This document shows positions 43,730 through 56,569 of a stretch of DNA of 64,000 nt, in pieces. The notes below the pieces were generated by a model. The model ran no database searches, had not been told where the DNA came from, and was given only the letters and a program-made list of their open reading frames with translations. The stretch comes from Takakia lepidozioides (taxonomy: Eukaryota; Streptophyta; Takakiopsida; Takakiales; Takakiaceae): positions 16,988,001-17,052,000 of the forward strand of contig CM060733.1 of assembly GCA_030704615.1 (NCBI GenBank), written 5' to 3'. Positions within the stretch are counted from its first letter, which is position 1; every line of letters begins with the position of its first letter. A program made the position numbers and the translations under genes.

Positions 43730-44772
43730 GGCAACACTCCTTGAACAGATCTCGGCAAGAAACCTCCTCTTCTGTAATCCCTAACCCCATGTAGCAGCAT
43801 GTAGAGATGGTGTTGTTGTCAATGAGATACACACTAATATACCTCTATGAAGGTAATTATGACCGAGCATTCATCCATCTATTGCAGGTTGGAGGAGAAG
43901 GGCTTGGCGATGTGAGTTCAGAGGAGCACGAAGACCTTATGGTCCTCAGCAAGGTATGTGTTTGGATCTGGTCGTATGCTTTCTTACCTTGCTTCGTGCT
44001 CTTTTCTTTCTTTACCCAATCGTTTGTCATCTGCTTCGTGCTTGCACTTGGCTGCATCAGTTTCCTCTGGTGCGTTTTCTCGGACGGTAAGTATGTGTTG
44101 TACTGTTATGGGACTTCTGGAACGCTGGTTTTCTTGACTTCCTTGTCCTGGCTTGAGGCTTCTGGGGTTAGCGGTTTTCGTTCCGACTGCATGTGTGTTA
44201 TTTTGCTGGGGGCTTGTGATCCGTGGTGTTTGCATGAGAGTATAGTCCAGTAGTGCAGACGGATCGCAATATGATATTCATATGATTTGGATTTCAATTA
44301 GGAAATTCCATAGGGGTTGTGAAGTTCATAGGGACTAAAGAAAAGTTGAATTCAGGAGTAGGCAAGAATTCTCCTTATGAGGGCTTATGTTGCATGATAA
44401 GTATGGTTGAGTTTCTACAATGTTTGGGCTGCATGTGATTGCCTTCAAATGGTTGGTTGATCAGGGGAGATACACTCACATTGATAACCTTGTTCACGCA
44501 TACACCAACTTCAGGGCAGTGTTGTGCTCATCCCAACAGATCAGCTACCAAACAACAAAGGGTTCAATGTGAGAAATGTCAAATTGCAAAATGCATGCCT
44601 GTTTGCTTACTCTACTTGTGGTGCATTTTCTCCAAGCAATGCTTGACGCCAGAGGCACATCTCCATCTCACATCCTGAGTGCAGAATTCGCATGCGTGCC
44701 ACTGCAAACTGAGGCCCTCTTCCGGCTTACAATTTTTTTGCATAGGTTACATGCCCTTCCCCCAAGGGGCTT
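43730..44772. other. Upstream flank of the Canopy-like gene
   Basis: No recognised gene. A plus-strand frame from 43807 ends at a plausible donor near 43953 (AAGGTATGTG) and might be a first exon of an unrecognised gene, but the protein piece (GGEGLGDVSSEEHEDLMVLS) matches nothing I know. Confidence 0.3.
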
Positions 44773-45420
44773 GTGGCCAGAGCCCTCGCAACATCTATCA
44801 GGCTCAAAAATGCAGGTTTCAAGCAATCCTGGTATGCTCGAGTGGATACCATTTTTGAACGCCATGGACTCTCTGTGGCTTCACTACTACCAGTGATTCC
44901 AGAGGGGGTGGACATCACATCCAAGCACGATTGCAACAGACTCAAAAGAAGGGAGCTTATGGAACTACATGTCGGGAGAACTTGGAAGCTACCCAACCTC
45001 ACGACAAAGCTCCATTTCTATCGAGAAACATTCTTGGTTCTCCGAGATGATAGAATCTGCGGCCCAATTACCTTTCGGCATCTGTATCTCCTTCTCTCCT
45101 GAGGGCATTGGGGCAGTTCAGGGTGGGCTCCCATAACCTACGGATAGAGACTGGCAGATGGGAAAACCTACAGCGGGAGGACCACCTATGTCCAGCTTGC
45201 ACACAGGGCGCAACCAGGAAAGTGAAACCGACGAACATTTCTTCTTCTATTGCCCTCTATATACTGAGATCCGTGGGAGATTCCACTGTCCATTCCGTGG
45301 AACCCAATCTCTCAATGAAGTCTTTCCCTATGAAGATCAGAAATGCTTGGCAGCTTACCTGCACGAGTCACTCACCCTTAGACAAATCACTCGAACAATA
45401 GTTTTTATCTCTGGCTCTGG
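44773..45420 (+). pseudogene. LINE ORF2 C-terminal relic
   Basis: Three short frames in succession read as the end of a non-LTR retrotransposon reverse-transcriptase protein: RLKNAGFKQSWYARVDTIFE, then FRVGSHNLRIETGRWENLQR with CPAC, then DEHFFFYCPLYTEIRGRF. The pattern RxGxHxLxIExGRW ... CxxC ... DExHxxxxCPxYxxxR is typical of the C-terminal zinc-knuckle region of plant LINEs. Frameshifts lie near 45100 and 45215. The RT core is not present. Confidence 0.7.
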
Positions 45421-45515
45421 GTTTTTGATTCCTCTCTCATGTTTTCTTCCATCTCGTCCCATAAGCTCTATGACCATTCCACGGGCGTTATAAAGCACCA
45501 TTTCATTTCATTTCT

Positions 45516-46207
45516 CTCTTTTCCTTTGTCTCATAAGCTCTTTGGTCATTCCATAAACTTCGTTCCTTTTTTCCAATTCGTTTCTTTTTGGCCTATTTTC
45601 TTGGTCCCTCCTGGCAGCGTGACCAACCTCCAAATTGTTGTGCCCAATTGACGGCAACATAGTTACAGATCAGATTGTAGCTTACAATCAAAATATCAGC
45701 ATGACTCTTCCTGAACGTAAATGTGACAAGTGGCTACTACTATTCAAGCGCAGGAGATCATAGAGGCCACGGGCCCCAGAGGGAGAAAAGGAAAGGGAAT
45801 TAACTTTGTAGCAGCCAATGGAAGCCAAAGAACTTATGGGACAAGAACGCAACAAACCAAGGCCCCAGATGCTAACCTTCATAGCAGATAACATTGACCT
45901 TCTCAGCCTCCAGACTTGGAATGCATTCCTCTGCCTGGAAAGGGCCTTGTCCAGTACAGACACAGAGCTTGGATGCTCAAACACTGCAGCCATTTGTGTA
46001 TTCTCCTGGCTAAATGCAGGTCTCTTCACGGAGAATCCTTCTGGGCTCAGCACTTTGGAGAGCTCTCTCTCGTCAGCGTCGAATGCAGCAACCTGTACAG
46101 CCAGAAAGATTTTCCGACCAGCTCAGGACAATGTAGGTGAAATGTATTCAGTTCTACTTGAAGGGAAGAGAGGTCAATTCCCCTCACTACTGTAGGATAC
46201 TTCCGTC
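45516..46207. repeat. 690-bp duplicate of TRM-gene intron sequence
   Basis: From CCTTTGTCTCATAAGCTC to GTAGGATACTTCCGTC it matches 49296-49977 at an estimated 95 percent identity by eye. The latter lies in an intron of the TRM gene. No recognised protein is encoded. Confidence 0.85.
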
Positions 46208-46485
46208 AGTTTGGGCAGTTTTTTGGTGGCTGCTCAGAGCTATCCAGAGAATTTCTTCTCCGCACAGTCTCATCTTGAAACTGCACCATTCAGCCGATAA
46301 AGAATCCATTTCAATAACTCATAGACTTCTCTATGCACCAAAAATAAATAAAAAGCGATTTCTGTGCATTGGGCGATGGGGCGATGCTGTCATGTTTTTA
46401 GTAGAAATGAAAGAGTACACAGATACCTTGCACAGTAAGGCAGAAAGAAACTTCACAAAATCCGCATGAAAAGTACAGAGAGCCT
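46208..46485 (-). pseudogene. Copied fragment of a TRM-gene exon and its upstream intron
   Basis: Matches 53672-53699 joined to 53917-54165, so about 217 bases are missing in between. It includes the acceptor region and the first codons of the large TRM exon. Same orientation as the source. Confidence 0.8.
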
Positions 46486-46486
46486 G

Positions 46487-46764
46487 CTTGCCCAGCTGGC
46501 AACTAGAATTGTCTCTTTCTCTTCTCTAGATTTTTTTTCCCGACACTCCTCGTTTGAAATCTCATCAGCAGCCCCCATTCTTGTTTGGTTTTTCTTTCGA
46601 AATGAATCGTCTTCCATTATGCGGGCACGAGGGAGTGCGAGACAAACTGAGCGAGAAAAGGAGCAGCAACATGCAAAAGTTGGTTTGTGCAACAAAATTG
46701 AACCCCACCTCAGAGGAGCTTGAAAATGGCCATGCCGAGCCACAAGCATGCTTCAGACTATCGT
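46487..46764 (-). pseudogene. Copied fragment of sulfotransferase exon 1
   Basis: Matches 39969-40280, the N-terminal part of the sulfotransferase-like gene (MEDDSFRKKNQTRMGAADEI, then EKETILVASWAS), with a deletion of about 34 bases inside. It lacks the P-loop and everything downstream. Confidence 0.85.
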
Positions 46765-48090
46765 ACCGAGCTGTCGTTCCGTTCGTCTTCTCCACTGCAT
46801 ACCTTCCTCCCTGCGCTGGCATAATACCATGAATTGAGGGGAACCCATCATCACCGAAGCTCTGAGCCTTGTCAGTGTTTCTCACGACAGGACAATGATA
46901 AGAAAACTTCTCTGCAATTTCGACAGTGTTCTACAATAGCTTCAACATATCATTCTAGCCATGCGCTAGGAGGTCTATCGATCCTCAAATCAGATAGTCC
47001 TAGGCTATATTTTCACTTTGCTTCCACCCAGCTACAAATAAGAACCTTGCTTCGCGACTCAGTTGGTGTATTGAGGGTTCTAAAAGAGAACCGTCCAAAC
47101 AAAAAACAAAATCCTAGATGAAGATGGACCGTTGTGGAGTCCGGTCGGTGGGGATTGCACCAATTCTATAAGTATGCTGAGGGATTACCACCGAGCAAGC
47201 CACATGGGAATGTTTTCTTGGTTTTTCAATGCATCTAAAGGATCTCATGTCGAAATTGTAAAACGTGAAAGCACTCAGTCAGATTTGCGAGTCTAAAGCA
47301 TCCTTTGTAAAGTTTCAGTGTCTGATGTTCAGCTTGACATAATGGCTAAAGCAAAGAAGATGCGTCCTTGCCAGTTCTGGAAAACGGAGTTTTTGGTTCG
47401 AGTCAACTGAAGAGCGAACAACCAAGCATGCCCTTGGCGTTCATTTGCAGATTCTAAGCGCAGGGACCTGACATTGGAGGGGTGTAGTGTGTTGCTACAA
47501 TGGATCCTGTGCTGACCTGTGGGAGATGATGATCTTGGGCCTTGCACTCTTCTTTGGAAGCATTGAGGCTTATGAGTGCACTCCGTGTCGTTTGGTGCAG
47601 ATCTTTTCTTCTTCTATCAATTGCATCCATGGTGTTCACAGTCCTGCCCCACAGGGATGAGTTTGGAGTGCTTGCAGAAGTACACAACACTGTGAGGTAA
47701 GAGACCTCCCCAATCTTCTTTCTCCCAGCTAGATGTGAAACAATCATAGTAAGAAGTCCCATCATACACATGTAATGTTCATCACTCAGTAAAGTAGGAT
47801 GTTTCAATCCTAGGTTAAAGAAACTTTATCCTAGCAGTTCCCTGACATGTAGAGATTTCAATTATACCTCTGAAGACTAGAGTGTGAATTACCACATGAA
47901 TGGAAGTACAAATAAGGATGGAACTGGGAAGGGAAGTGAGAAAACTGGAAAAGGTAGACCAGAAATCAATCTGCTGTCTATTTCAATTTAAAATGCTACA
48001 TTTGTTGGTATTGTACATGCCATTTGAGTAGATCCTTCTTGTTTGGTCAAGTAGACCTCTTCTTCTCACTTCTGTGTCCTCAACCGTCGG
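46765..48090. other. No gene assigned
   Basis: Short minus-strand frames (for example 47454-47807) have no recognised homology. This is the 3' flank of the TRM gene; its 3' UTR is expected near 48090. Confidence 0.35.
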
Positions 48091-51000
48091 TCATAATGAA
48101 GGCTTCTCTGTGCTCATAGATATTAGATCCCGTGCAGCTACTTCCAACATGTCCTCAAATATCATCTTCTCCAAAGCGCAACTAACCTCCCCAATCTCAA
48201 CTCCAAAATCCAGCCATTTTGTGCCCTTCTGTGCTAAGTCATTCTTGAGGATGGCTTGTAAAGCATCGTAGTCATCTGTCAGCGGGCAGTACATCTCTTG
48301 CAATTCATCCCAAATCTCCTGGAGTAGCTGCTGGCCTACAGGCCTCTTGCAGAGGGTCGGCATGCTCCATGGCTGTGGATTCAAATACCTGTACAGCTTT
48401 CTTTCCAGAACATCACTTATACTATCGAACAGTGCTCGTCGGTTGACGGCCTCCCTTAGTCTCTTCTCCGGGCTCTTCATCAGTTGTCCATTCTGAGCTC
48501 TGATGCACTCCTGCCGCTGCAATCGGTCATCCAATCGAGCAAAGCAGGTGGGATCAATGGCATATCCTGATGCAGGCCACTTACTATCGCAAGAGCTGGT
48601 CTCCTCCATACACCCCGACATGATCAGAATCTCTTGTACATAGGCCCTCTCCTCCTCTTTGTTCTGGAAGGAGCTGCCTAAAGCAGTCATGCCTTTGTCT
48701 ATGGCTATATCACTGCCAAATGCAGCTTGTCCTTCCAGTGTTGATTTTTCAATGTGCAACTCTTGGTCATTGAGCTCAAGAGCATGTGTGACTTTGCTCG
48801 ATAAGTCCGTCAGAGGATCAGTATTTTCTTTGATAATTTCTGGAGCAGTTGTAGTGGGGGTATGTGGTGCGTGTCCATCAACAAATACAGCAGGATTGCA
48901 AGTCGTCTTAGTATCGTTTGCATGGAACATGCCTGCACAAAAAAAGAAGATCAGGTCATGTTGTCTCAAATTTCCTTTGCGACAGCATGAGGCACATTTG
49001 AGTCAAGTCTCATGTACGCACAACTTACAAGACCCTTCTGGGCTGAGCAAGGCACAGACATCCAAAAGGGCACATCCAGAGTCTGAAATGTGCATCTCTC
49101 AGTCACCAGGGGCCAGCTTTGTGGAGGCTCCAGGACAGTTTCCACATAGTGGCCATGAGATAACCCTTAAAGGGTAGATTCCCCAGAAGGGGCAGATCCT
49201 CCTGGAGCCACTGGTGACTCTTTCTCTCTCTTTTCCTCTTTTTCTCTTTTTCTCTCTCTTTTTCTATGGCAAACAATGTCTTATGAGTACATTCTTTTCC
49301 TTTGTCTCAAGCTCTTTGGCATTCCATAAACTTCGTTCCTTTTTTCCAATTCATTTCTTTTTTGCCTATTTTCTTGGTCCCACCAGCGTGAACAACCTCC
49401 AAATTGTTGTGCCCAATTGATGGCAACATAGTTACAGATCAGATTGTAGCTTACGATCAAAATATCAGCATGACTCTTCCTGAACGTAAATGTGACAAGT
49501 GGCTACTACTATTCAAGCTCAGGAGATCATAGAGGCCACGGGCCCCAGAGGGAGAAAAGAAAAGGGAATTAACTTTGTAGCAGCCAATGGAAGCCAAAGA
49601 ACTTATGGGACAAGAACGCAACAAACCAAGGCCCCAGATGCTAACCTTCATAGCAGATAACATTGACCTTCTCAGCCTCCAGACTTGGAATGCATTCCTC
49701 TGCCTGGAAAGGGCCTTTGTCCAGTACAGACACAGGGCTTGGATGCTCAAACACTGCAGCCATTTGTGTATTTTCCTGGCTATATGCAGGTTTCATCACA
49801 GAGAGTCCTTCTGGGCTCAGCACTTTGGAGAGCTCTCTCTCGTCAGCTTCGTTTGCAGCCACCTGTACAGTCAGAAAGATTTTCCGATCAGCTCAGGACA
49901 ATAGTAGGTGAAATGTATTCAGTTCTACTTGAAGGGAAGAGAGGTCAATTCCCCTCACTACTGTAGGATACTTCCGTCTGGCCAATCATAAGCAAAATTT
50001 GACATCTGGACCCACAAGCATGTCTCCCCTTCTGCATTGACTTACCTCTGCCTCTTGGTGCCTGGTTGAGGGAATTGAAATGATACTATGCTGTCCTGAA
50101 GTAGTGCTAGACAAAGCATCCTCAGGGCCGCTGTTGTTGCTGCAGCTCTCTGAGACTTGGATATAAGATTCTGGCAGCACCACAATATGTGGCTCTTGAA
50201 TTTGTTCAACCACCTGCGAAGCTTTCTCTTCAAAGACCATGTCAACTATTGGTCTGGGACTGTCTGGCCATGTAACAGGTGCAGAGGCAAAGGTAACCAT
50301 AGGAACAATATCTGGTACTATCTCCAGAATCAAGTCTTTACTTCTAGCCTTGTCCAACTGGTGTCGGTAGTCTTCTGGAACTCCATATAGTGACGTAACC
50401 TCACTATTCTCAGAGCTGATTTTCCCCGTCGCAGGCAACTCTTTGGATCTGTCCACTGAGTTTTTGGCCCTGCCTGTTGTTCGCTTAGTCCGCAGAATAG
50501 AAACCTCTGCAGGAATCCTGCCACCATGAGCGCTATTCAAAGAAGGGTCCAGCAAGACAGGGTTCTCACTGAATTCCATGACAAGGTGGTGATCAGATCT
50601 GGTACGGCTTGGAACCCTGGATGTTTCATGGTTGTTGCTTGCCCTTCCCTCCAGTATGCCACCACTGGGTTGGGACTGTAATGATCCCAACGTGGCTTTT
50701 GTCTCTTCCCTGACCTTTAATGTGGACTTTTCAGGCTTCTCTCGAGCCCTTCCACCCTCAGTCATTTGGCTAGACGTACTACCAAATGTGGTTGTACCCA
50801 AGGACCCAGACTTCGTTCCCCTAGCCATGGATGCCCGATCTCTTAGCATTGGGGGAGAGATGGATCGTGCAGCCCTGGGGTTTGATTCCCAAGGGCGAAA
50901 TTCTCCAACCTCAGAAGCCACTTTCACTGTTTGTGCTGCAATGCGTTCCCTTCGTGAGAGTCTCATGGCCGTGCCCAGCTGTATGCTGTGTTGATCAAGT

Positions 51001-54000
51001 GAATCCTGTGATTGGGACCTTGATGACCTACCCTTGTTCCCTGCCTTGGAAGTTATGAACTTACTAGTGCCCCTGCAAGCCACATTAATTCCTAGTTAGC
51101 ACCCATCCAAAGTATCATTGTGCCTTAACAGTGTAACTGATGTACATCAAAGACTCTATCCACAATGATGGGGGGTTATGCTTATGCCTTCTCCTGTCAT
51201 AATCTCTTGGTCCATATTTTCCCAAGTTAGACTCAATGCAAGTTAGTAAAGCCTACCAGCCCCTCTTAAGTTAACCCTCATATCAGCAAGCATAGGAAAC
51301 ATCCATGAACCTAACTGGGTCCTTCCCTTTCGAAATTGGGTAGCTATCTCTCTGAAAACCAGTGGTAGCTTTCAGCTGTGCTCCAAGCAAGGGGTTCTGG
51401 GCCAATATATATGCCCCACACAGCATGGCAATTCAGAAAAGTAAAATGATACTTAGAAACCCAACTGAATTTCTTAACTAGGTGTGATGACCCTAGGTGA
51501 CATTCAAAAGTGTGGAGAGGCAGAAGATACCAGTTGCTGCTACTGCTCAGATCCTCTCTGTCAATGCCAGCATGAGCTGGGCCCCTGGCCGCTCCTAAGC
51601 TGCTGGATACCCAACTTGGCACACTTGCCGAGTCCTTGTTTCGCACTAAAAGTGGGAATTGACTGGAAGCAGTTGCAGATTTTAAATTGAGCGGTTTCAT
51701 CACCACAATTGAAGCCTTGCCAGTGGCAGGATTGACAATCTGCAGTTGGCTATCTAACATACTTGACTTGCTACCGTCGACTTCCAGAGCTCCCTCATTC
51801 TGCACCCTGTTGTCCTTTTTCATCGTTTCTGAAGCAGATCTGAACTTAAGAACATCCCTGTACTCCTGGTCCATCTTTTTAAGCTCTGAAAAGGGGACTG
51901 CAATGGAAGAGGGCGCTAGCTTATTTTTTTGCCAAAGTGGCAGCCCTTCTTCCACTGCCATTTCCGTCGTTAGGACATCTAGCTTATGGTCCTTGAGCTG
52001 CTTGTGCTGAGGGGGGTGTAATAGGCCCTTGAGGTGCATGGCCTCGAGGATTTGTTTTAGGGTTTTGCGTTCCTGGATAGAGTTCCTGATGTGAAGTTGT
52101 AGCAAACGCTGGTCCATGTCACCACATAGAAATCCTTCCCTAGAGGGATTCTGGTTGTCTGGATGTTTCAAGGCAGTGGGCATCCCTTCGTTCAGGTGGT
52201 GCTTTGGAGACATAGGCAGTTTCTGAGGTGTGCAATTTTGTGCATTGTGTACCTTGTGCTGCCAGGTGACAGCGTCCAGCTGGCGTTGAGTTGGCCTTGA
52301 GTGGGGAACCCCTTCCTGTTGTCCAGCAGCGTGTAAGGAAGAATCTGACTTTGACTGTGAGTCTTTATGGACTTGTTTAGGAACTTTCTTCTCTTCCAGG
52401 AATCCCTCATTCCATTGGGACTGCAAGTGATAGTGATCTGAGGCTGGCAGAGAAGCTTCTACAGGTGGAGCAGAGTTCAACAACTTATGCAGTGATTTAC
52501 CCTCTCTGGATGAGGGCCTTACTGTCGGCGAGGGAGGGACAGAATCAGTGCTAGGAAGCTCCTGTAGACCCATCAGGCGGGCCACAACACTCGGAGCCCG
52601 CCATCTTGTTTCACCTGCTCCAATACTGTCGAAGGAGTTCTCTCTCCTGGCCTGAGGAAGTGACTCAATGATCGAGTCGTGCAAAGAATATCTCGAGGCA
52701 CAAGGATTGCTGACCTGCAATGAGTCTCTACCATCTGTTGACAACCGTGGTGTGTGCGATTGATGGGGTTCAGCTCTACTGTCTACAGAGAGCCTGGTTG
52801 AAACAGACGCACGAAGCGGGTCTCTGCCATGAACTGAATGTCGAGACGCATCCCTGTTTTTCTCCAAAGATCTAGATGAGTCTCTGGAATCAAGTGTCCT
52901 TAGGAACTCCCTGAAGTCGTGGACAGGTGAGGGCGTTATGCTGCTCTCAATTGTGTCTCGTCCAACCTCTTTGACACTCGAATGTCTGGGCAGGTCGGTG
53001 CTGCGAACAGAAACTCGCAGACCACCCTTTGATGCAGATAGGCGAGGACTTTCACCTGATGACTGTGTCAATGTGGCCACGTCTTTGCGATCAATCAAAT
53101 TTCTTGGGCTTCTAACATTTCTTTTGACTAATGACCTTGGCAGCTCCCTGCCATCAACTAATAACTGGTCTTTCTCCTGAACAGTCAAACGGCCCGGATC
53201 AACCGATAACTTTACCCCTTCCTTTCCATGAAGGAAAGTCTCTGACAATTTCACCACATGTTGGCCATCGACCAAGATTCTTGGGCTCCCAACATTTTTC
53301 TTGACGAATGACCTCGGCAGCTCCTTGCTATCAACTGATAAATGGTCTTTCACCTTAATAACATTCAAAGAGGGCACACCAAGAGATAACTGTGTCCCCC
53401 CCTTTGCACTATCAGATATCTCTGGCAAGTACTTCCCTTGATCTGGAGCCTGAGCAGCCTTCTTTGGATTCACTGCAGCTGTTTGAGGGTCCTTGCTGTT
53501 GTCCCCTGACACCCTCAACTTTTCCCTGTGAAATGCTGCTTTCAAGAAACCCCTGATGTCCCGGGATGGAGGCTTTGGTCCCTCTGTCATGGAGGTCCTC
53601 CCATCAACAGAGGCCCGGGACAAGACGGGTGCAGTTTTGGAAGGTTCCCTTTGAAGTGGACGGCTAAATGAAGTTTGGGCAGCTTTTTTGGTGGCTTTGG
53701 GGGTGTCAGATGATACCTGGGTTTCATCCTTGACATAGAAAGGGAGGAGAGGTCTTCGTCTTGTGTCAAGAGATGTACGGCCTGGCTGAAGCTTTTGGTG
53801 TACTAAGGGTTGAGATTCCTTAGAAGCTGCCAAGGACCTGGCCAACAAAACCTCAGTGTTGTCTATAGATGTGCGACGGGGGTCTCTTGAAACCTCCATA
53901 CACGCCTTAGGTTGCTCAGAGCTATCGAGAGAATGTCTCCTCCGCACAGTCTTATCTTGAAACTGCACCATACAGACGATTAAAAATCCATTTCAATAAC

Positions 54001-54922
54001 TCGTAGACTTCTCTATGCACCAAAAATAAATAAAAAGCAATCTCTGTGCATTCACTCGATGGGCGATGCTGTCATGTTTTTTGTAGAACTGAAGAGTACA
54101 CAGACTCCTTGCACAGTAAGACAGAAAGAAACTTCAAAAAATCCGCATGGGAAGTACAGAGAACCTCAGCCAGAGCAAGAGCCAACTATAATCTGTGAAT
54201 TACGTCTATGTTGTTTTGCTTTGTCTGATGGGGGAGAGGCATGAGCCTTACAACATATTGGAAAGGACACATTTTCCTCCCAACCCACACATACATATCC
54301 ATCCACGAATAACTTGATAATAATAACCATCTGGCTATCCATCCGCACACAAAGCTACAGAAAGCAGCGTACCATATAATAGCCAGGGATACGGCTCGGA
54401 TCTTTGATTGAAGGGTCTGATCACACAAACACACAAGCACATTCAGGAGCGGCATCTTTAGCATTTCTTCTTTCACCTGATGTTTTCCAAATTCAGGGAA
54501 AGGTTAGTAGAAAACAAAGAAGAGGTCAGAAGAATCTGCCTGGAAGAGAAGCCAAGTAAAAGACTTGAGAGACTTCAAAAGAACTCATTGGCCTGACCCT
54601 GAGAAGGTTGCCTATGATGTGTAGACTTAATGGCTAGTATACCAATCACGGGTTATAAACCTCGTCTAGCCAGTCATGAGGTTCACACAGTACCAACTCG
54701 AAATCGCTAAGAACTTGTGTACAGGTCATTCCAGGACTCTATGTATCACAGATCTGAGATGCCTGACTATGCAGCCAGAAAAGTTGGAGAGACAGGCATA
54801 TAAAGTTACTCCTGAATGACAGAGATAGAGAGCCCACCTTTAGTCTTTTCGCTTTTCTTGGAGCCATTCTTGCGGCCTGCAAGGGCCTTGTAGCGGTCAA
54901 CTAACTGAAAGATTCCTGTCAT
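48091..54922 (-). CDS. TRM/LONGIFOLIA-family protein (DUF3741/DUF4378)
   Basis: Recognised exons: 54922-54838 (MTGIFQLVDRYKALAGRKNG, the N-terminal motif of LONGIFOLIA-like TRMs), 53962-51531, 51072-50046 and 48932-48091 (TGA). The large exon encodes low-complexity Ser/Arg/Asp repeats, the DUF3741 signature WRAPSVVARLMGLQELPSTD and the helix RNSIQERKTLKQILEAMHLK. The last exon has the DUF4378 region: AYVQEILIMSGCMEE, DPTCFARLDDRL, RRALFDSISDVLERKLYRYL, QQLLQEIWDELQEMYCPL and ALEKMIFEDMLEVAARDLI. The junction 51531/51072 fits in phase. The junctions 54838/53962 and 50046/48932 do not, so a small exon or different borders are missing at each. TRM proteins bind microtubules and recruit TON1 and the PP2A (TTP) complex, which orient cortical arrays and set cell-elongation polarity. 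The total would exceed 1,450 residues. The last intron holds the 49296-49977 segment. Confidence 0.85.
49296..49977. repeat. Segment of the last TRM intron, source or sister of 45516-46207
   Basis: Nearly identical to 45516-46207. It lies between exons ending at 50046 and starting at 48932. T-rich on the plus strand at its left end (TTTTCTCTTTTTCTC). Confidence 0.85.
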
Positions 54923-56569
54923 AGTGTTGGCCTCTCCTTTCGGCACACTTCTGGAAGCTACAAAAAAATCCTCCTTGCTTTCTTTCCTGTAAATGTCAGA
55001 TCCAGCTTACTTGGGCCACAAGTTTGCACAAGACATGCTCAGCACCTCCAAGGGCTTGACACAGCAAAGTGGAATCAACCCCCTCCCACCTCCCAGAGGC
55101 ATGAAGCTCTAAACGAGAGATTACATGTCACCAACCTGCACCTTTCTCAGCGCCTGCAAGAGGAGCTTTTAGCATTTATCCAGTATTACTTTATGATAGA
55201 ACAACTCATATTGACCTGCTTAATCAGTGTGCTATGTACTGATCAGTTATTGCCAAGATGTTGTGGAAGCTTTACAAAGACAACAGCCTCTTTCCAGACC
55301 TGACCTTTCGCTCTCTACTTCAAAAGACAATCACTGAATCTGACTCTTGCTATGATTGTCGAAGAGATGTGTAAGGCACCAACAGGATAGCAATATTGGA
55401 TTGCAGCAACGAAGAGTGAATTACAGTTTTGCTCAATTAAACCCTTGGGAAGTCCACCAGGGGTTTCCTACATATGCAATTGTCTCTGATCATACTCCTT
55501 GCCAGTATTGAAGTTGTATTTCCACAAGAATTTGCAACACTGGTGATAATTGTGGCAACCAGCTGACCACGGTTAACTAGTGTATAATCTAAATTATAGG
55601 AACTTCCAAGCTCAAGGGTTAAAATCCCAATAGTGTTGAAATAGATTGAACAGATGGGAGACAGAATCCTCCAGCAGAAGACCATCCATACAAGATTCAG
55701 ATGCTGCCATGTGTGGTCTCGATTGACCCTCTGTATTGCCATCAGATCCTTACCACCATACCTTCCCTCTGTAACTCAATCCAGAACTTCAGACTCTTAA
55801 TGGAATTGGACTGAGATTCTAACTTTACATGTTTGAAATTGTGGGCTTGGACGGTGGACTGTCCCTCAGTGGTGTACCCAAATGAGCACATGACTTTGGG
55901 GACGGATTTGTGGCAAACCATGAACAACCTTTATCTTAACCTGAGTGCATGTGAAGCTTATGCAGATAGTGTCGCAGATAGTGTCTCCTACCGATCGCCA
56001 AGAGGAAGTCCTAGAACCCCATGAGATCATAATGAATTCAGTAAGTTCACTATAATTCAGTTCTTACTCACCTTGGTTACAGATGTAGTGCTGCATTTTA
56101 TGTTGTAGTCAAGTTTGACCGAGATTCCAACTTATTGAAATTCTGTGGATCGAGGTGTTATTTCGGCTGTGTTCTACGCTATTCTCTGAAAGAATGGACT
56201 CGTTGTCACGCGTTTCTCATCGTCGAGGAAAGTAGCCATAGATACTGTTGTAGAGTACCCCTGCCTAATCGAGGCAAGGCGATCTACAAGAACTAAGATG
56301 GATAGCCATTGCTGGTCCACATACCTATAACGATGCGTATCACAGCTCCTATGCCGCATTCCGTCCACACGAGCTCCGTTGCAAGGGATAAGCATTACAA
56401 TTTTGGATATAATTTGCCATCACATCCGATGCCAAAGATGTATCCGACAAAATCCATCGTCCCCGCTTGCACTGACATTGTACTGTCGAACATCGTTCAA
56501 GCCACTTGTAAGATTACTCTTACTCCCGCCATTTGCAAGCACTCTGACCTCGCTGACATCCTTTCCTGA
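54923..56569. other. Upstream flank of the TRM gene, no further gene seen
   Basis: The promoter and 5' UTR of the TRM gene are expected at 54923-55400. The rest has short open frames without recognised homology. Confidence 0.35.

Noticed and set aside
43807-44253. First exon of a new plus-strand gene next to the Canopy-like gene
   Set aside because: One plausible donor, but no recognisable protein and no downstream exon; it overlaps the expected promoter of the minus-strand gene.
55437-56395. Possible copia-type fragments on the minus strand
   Set aside because: Only short, weakly suggestive words; no RT, integrase or protease motif was found.
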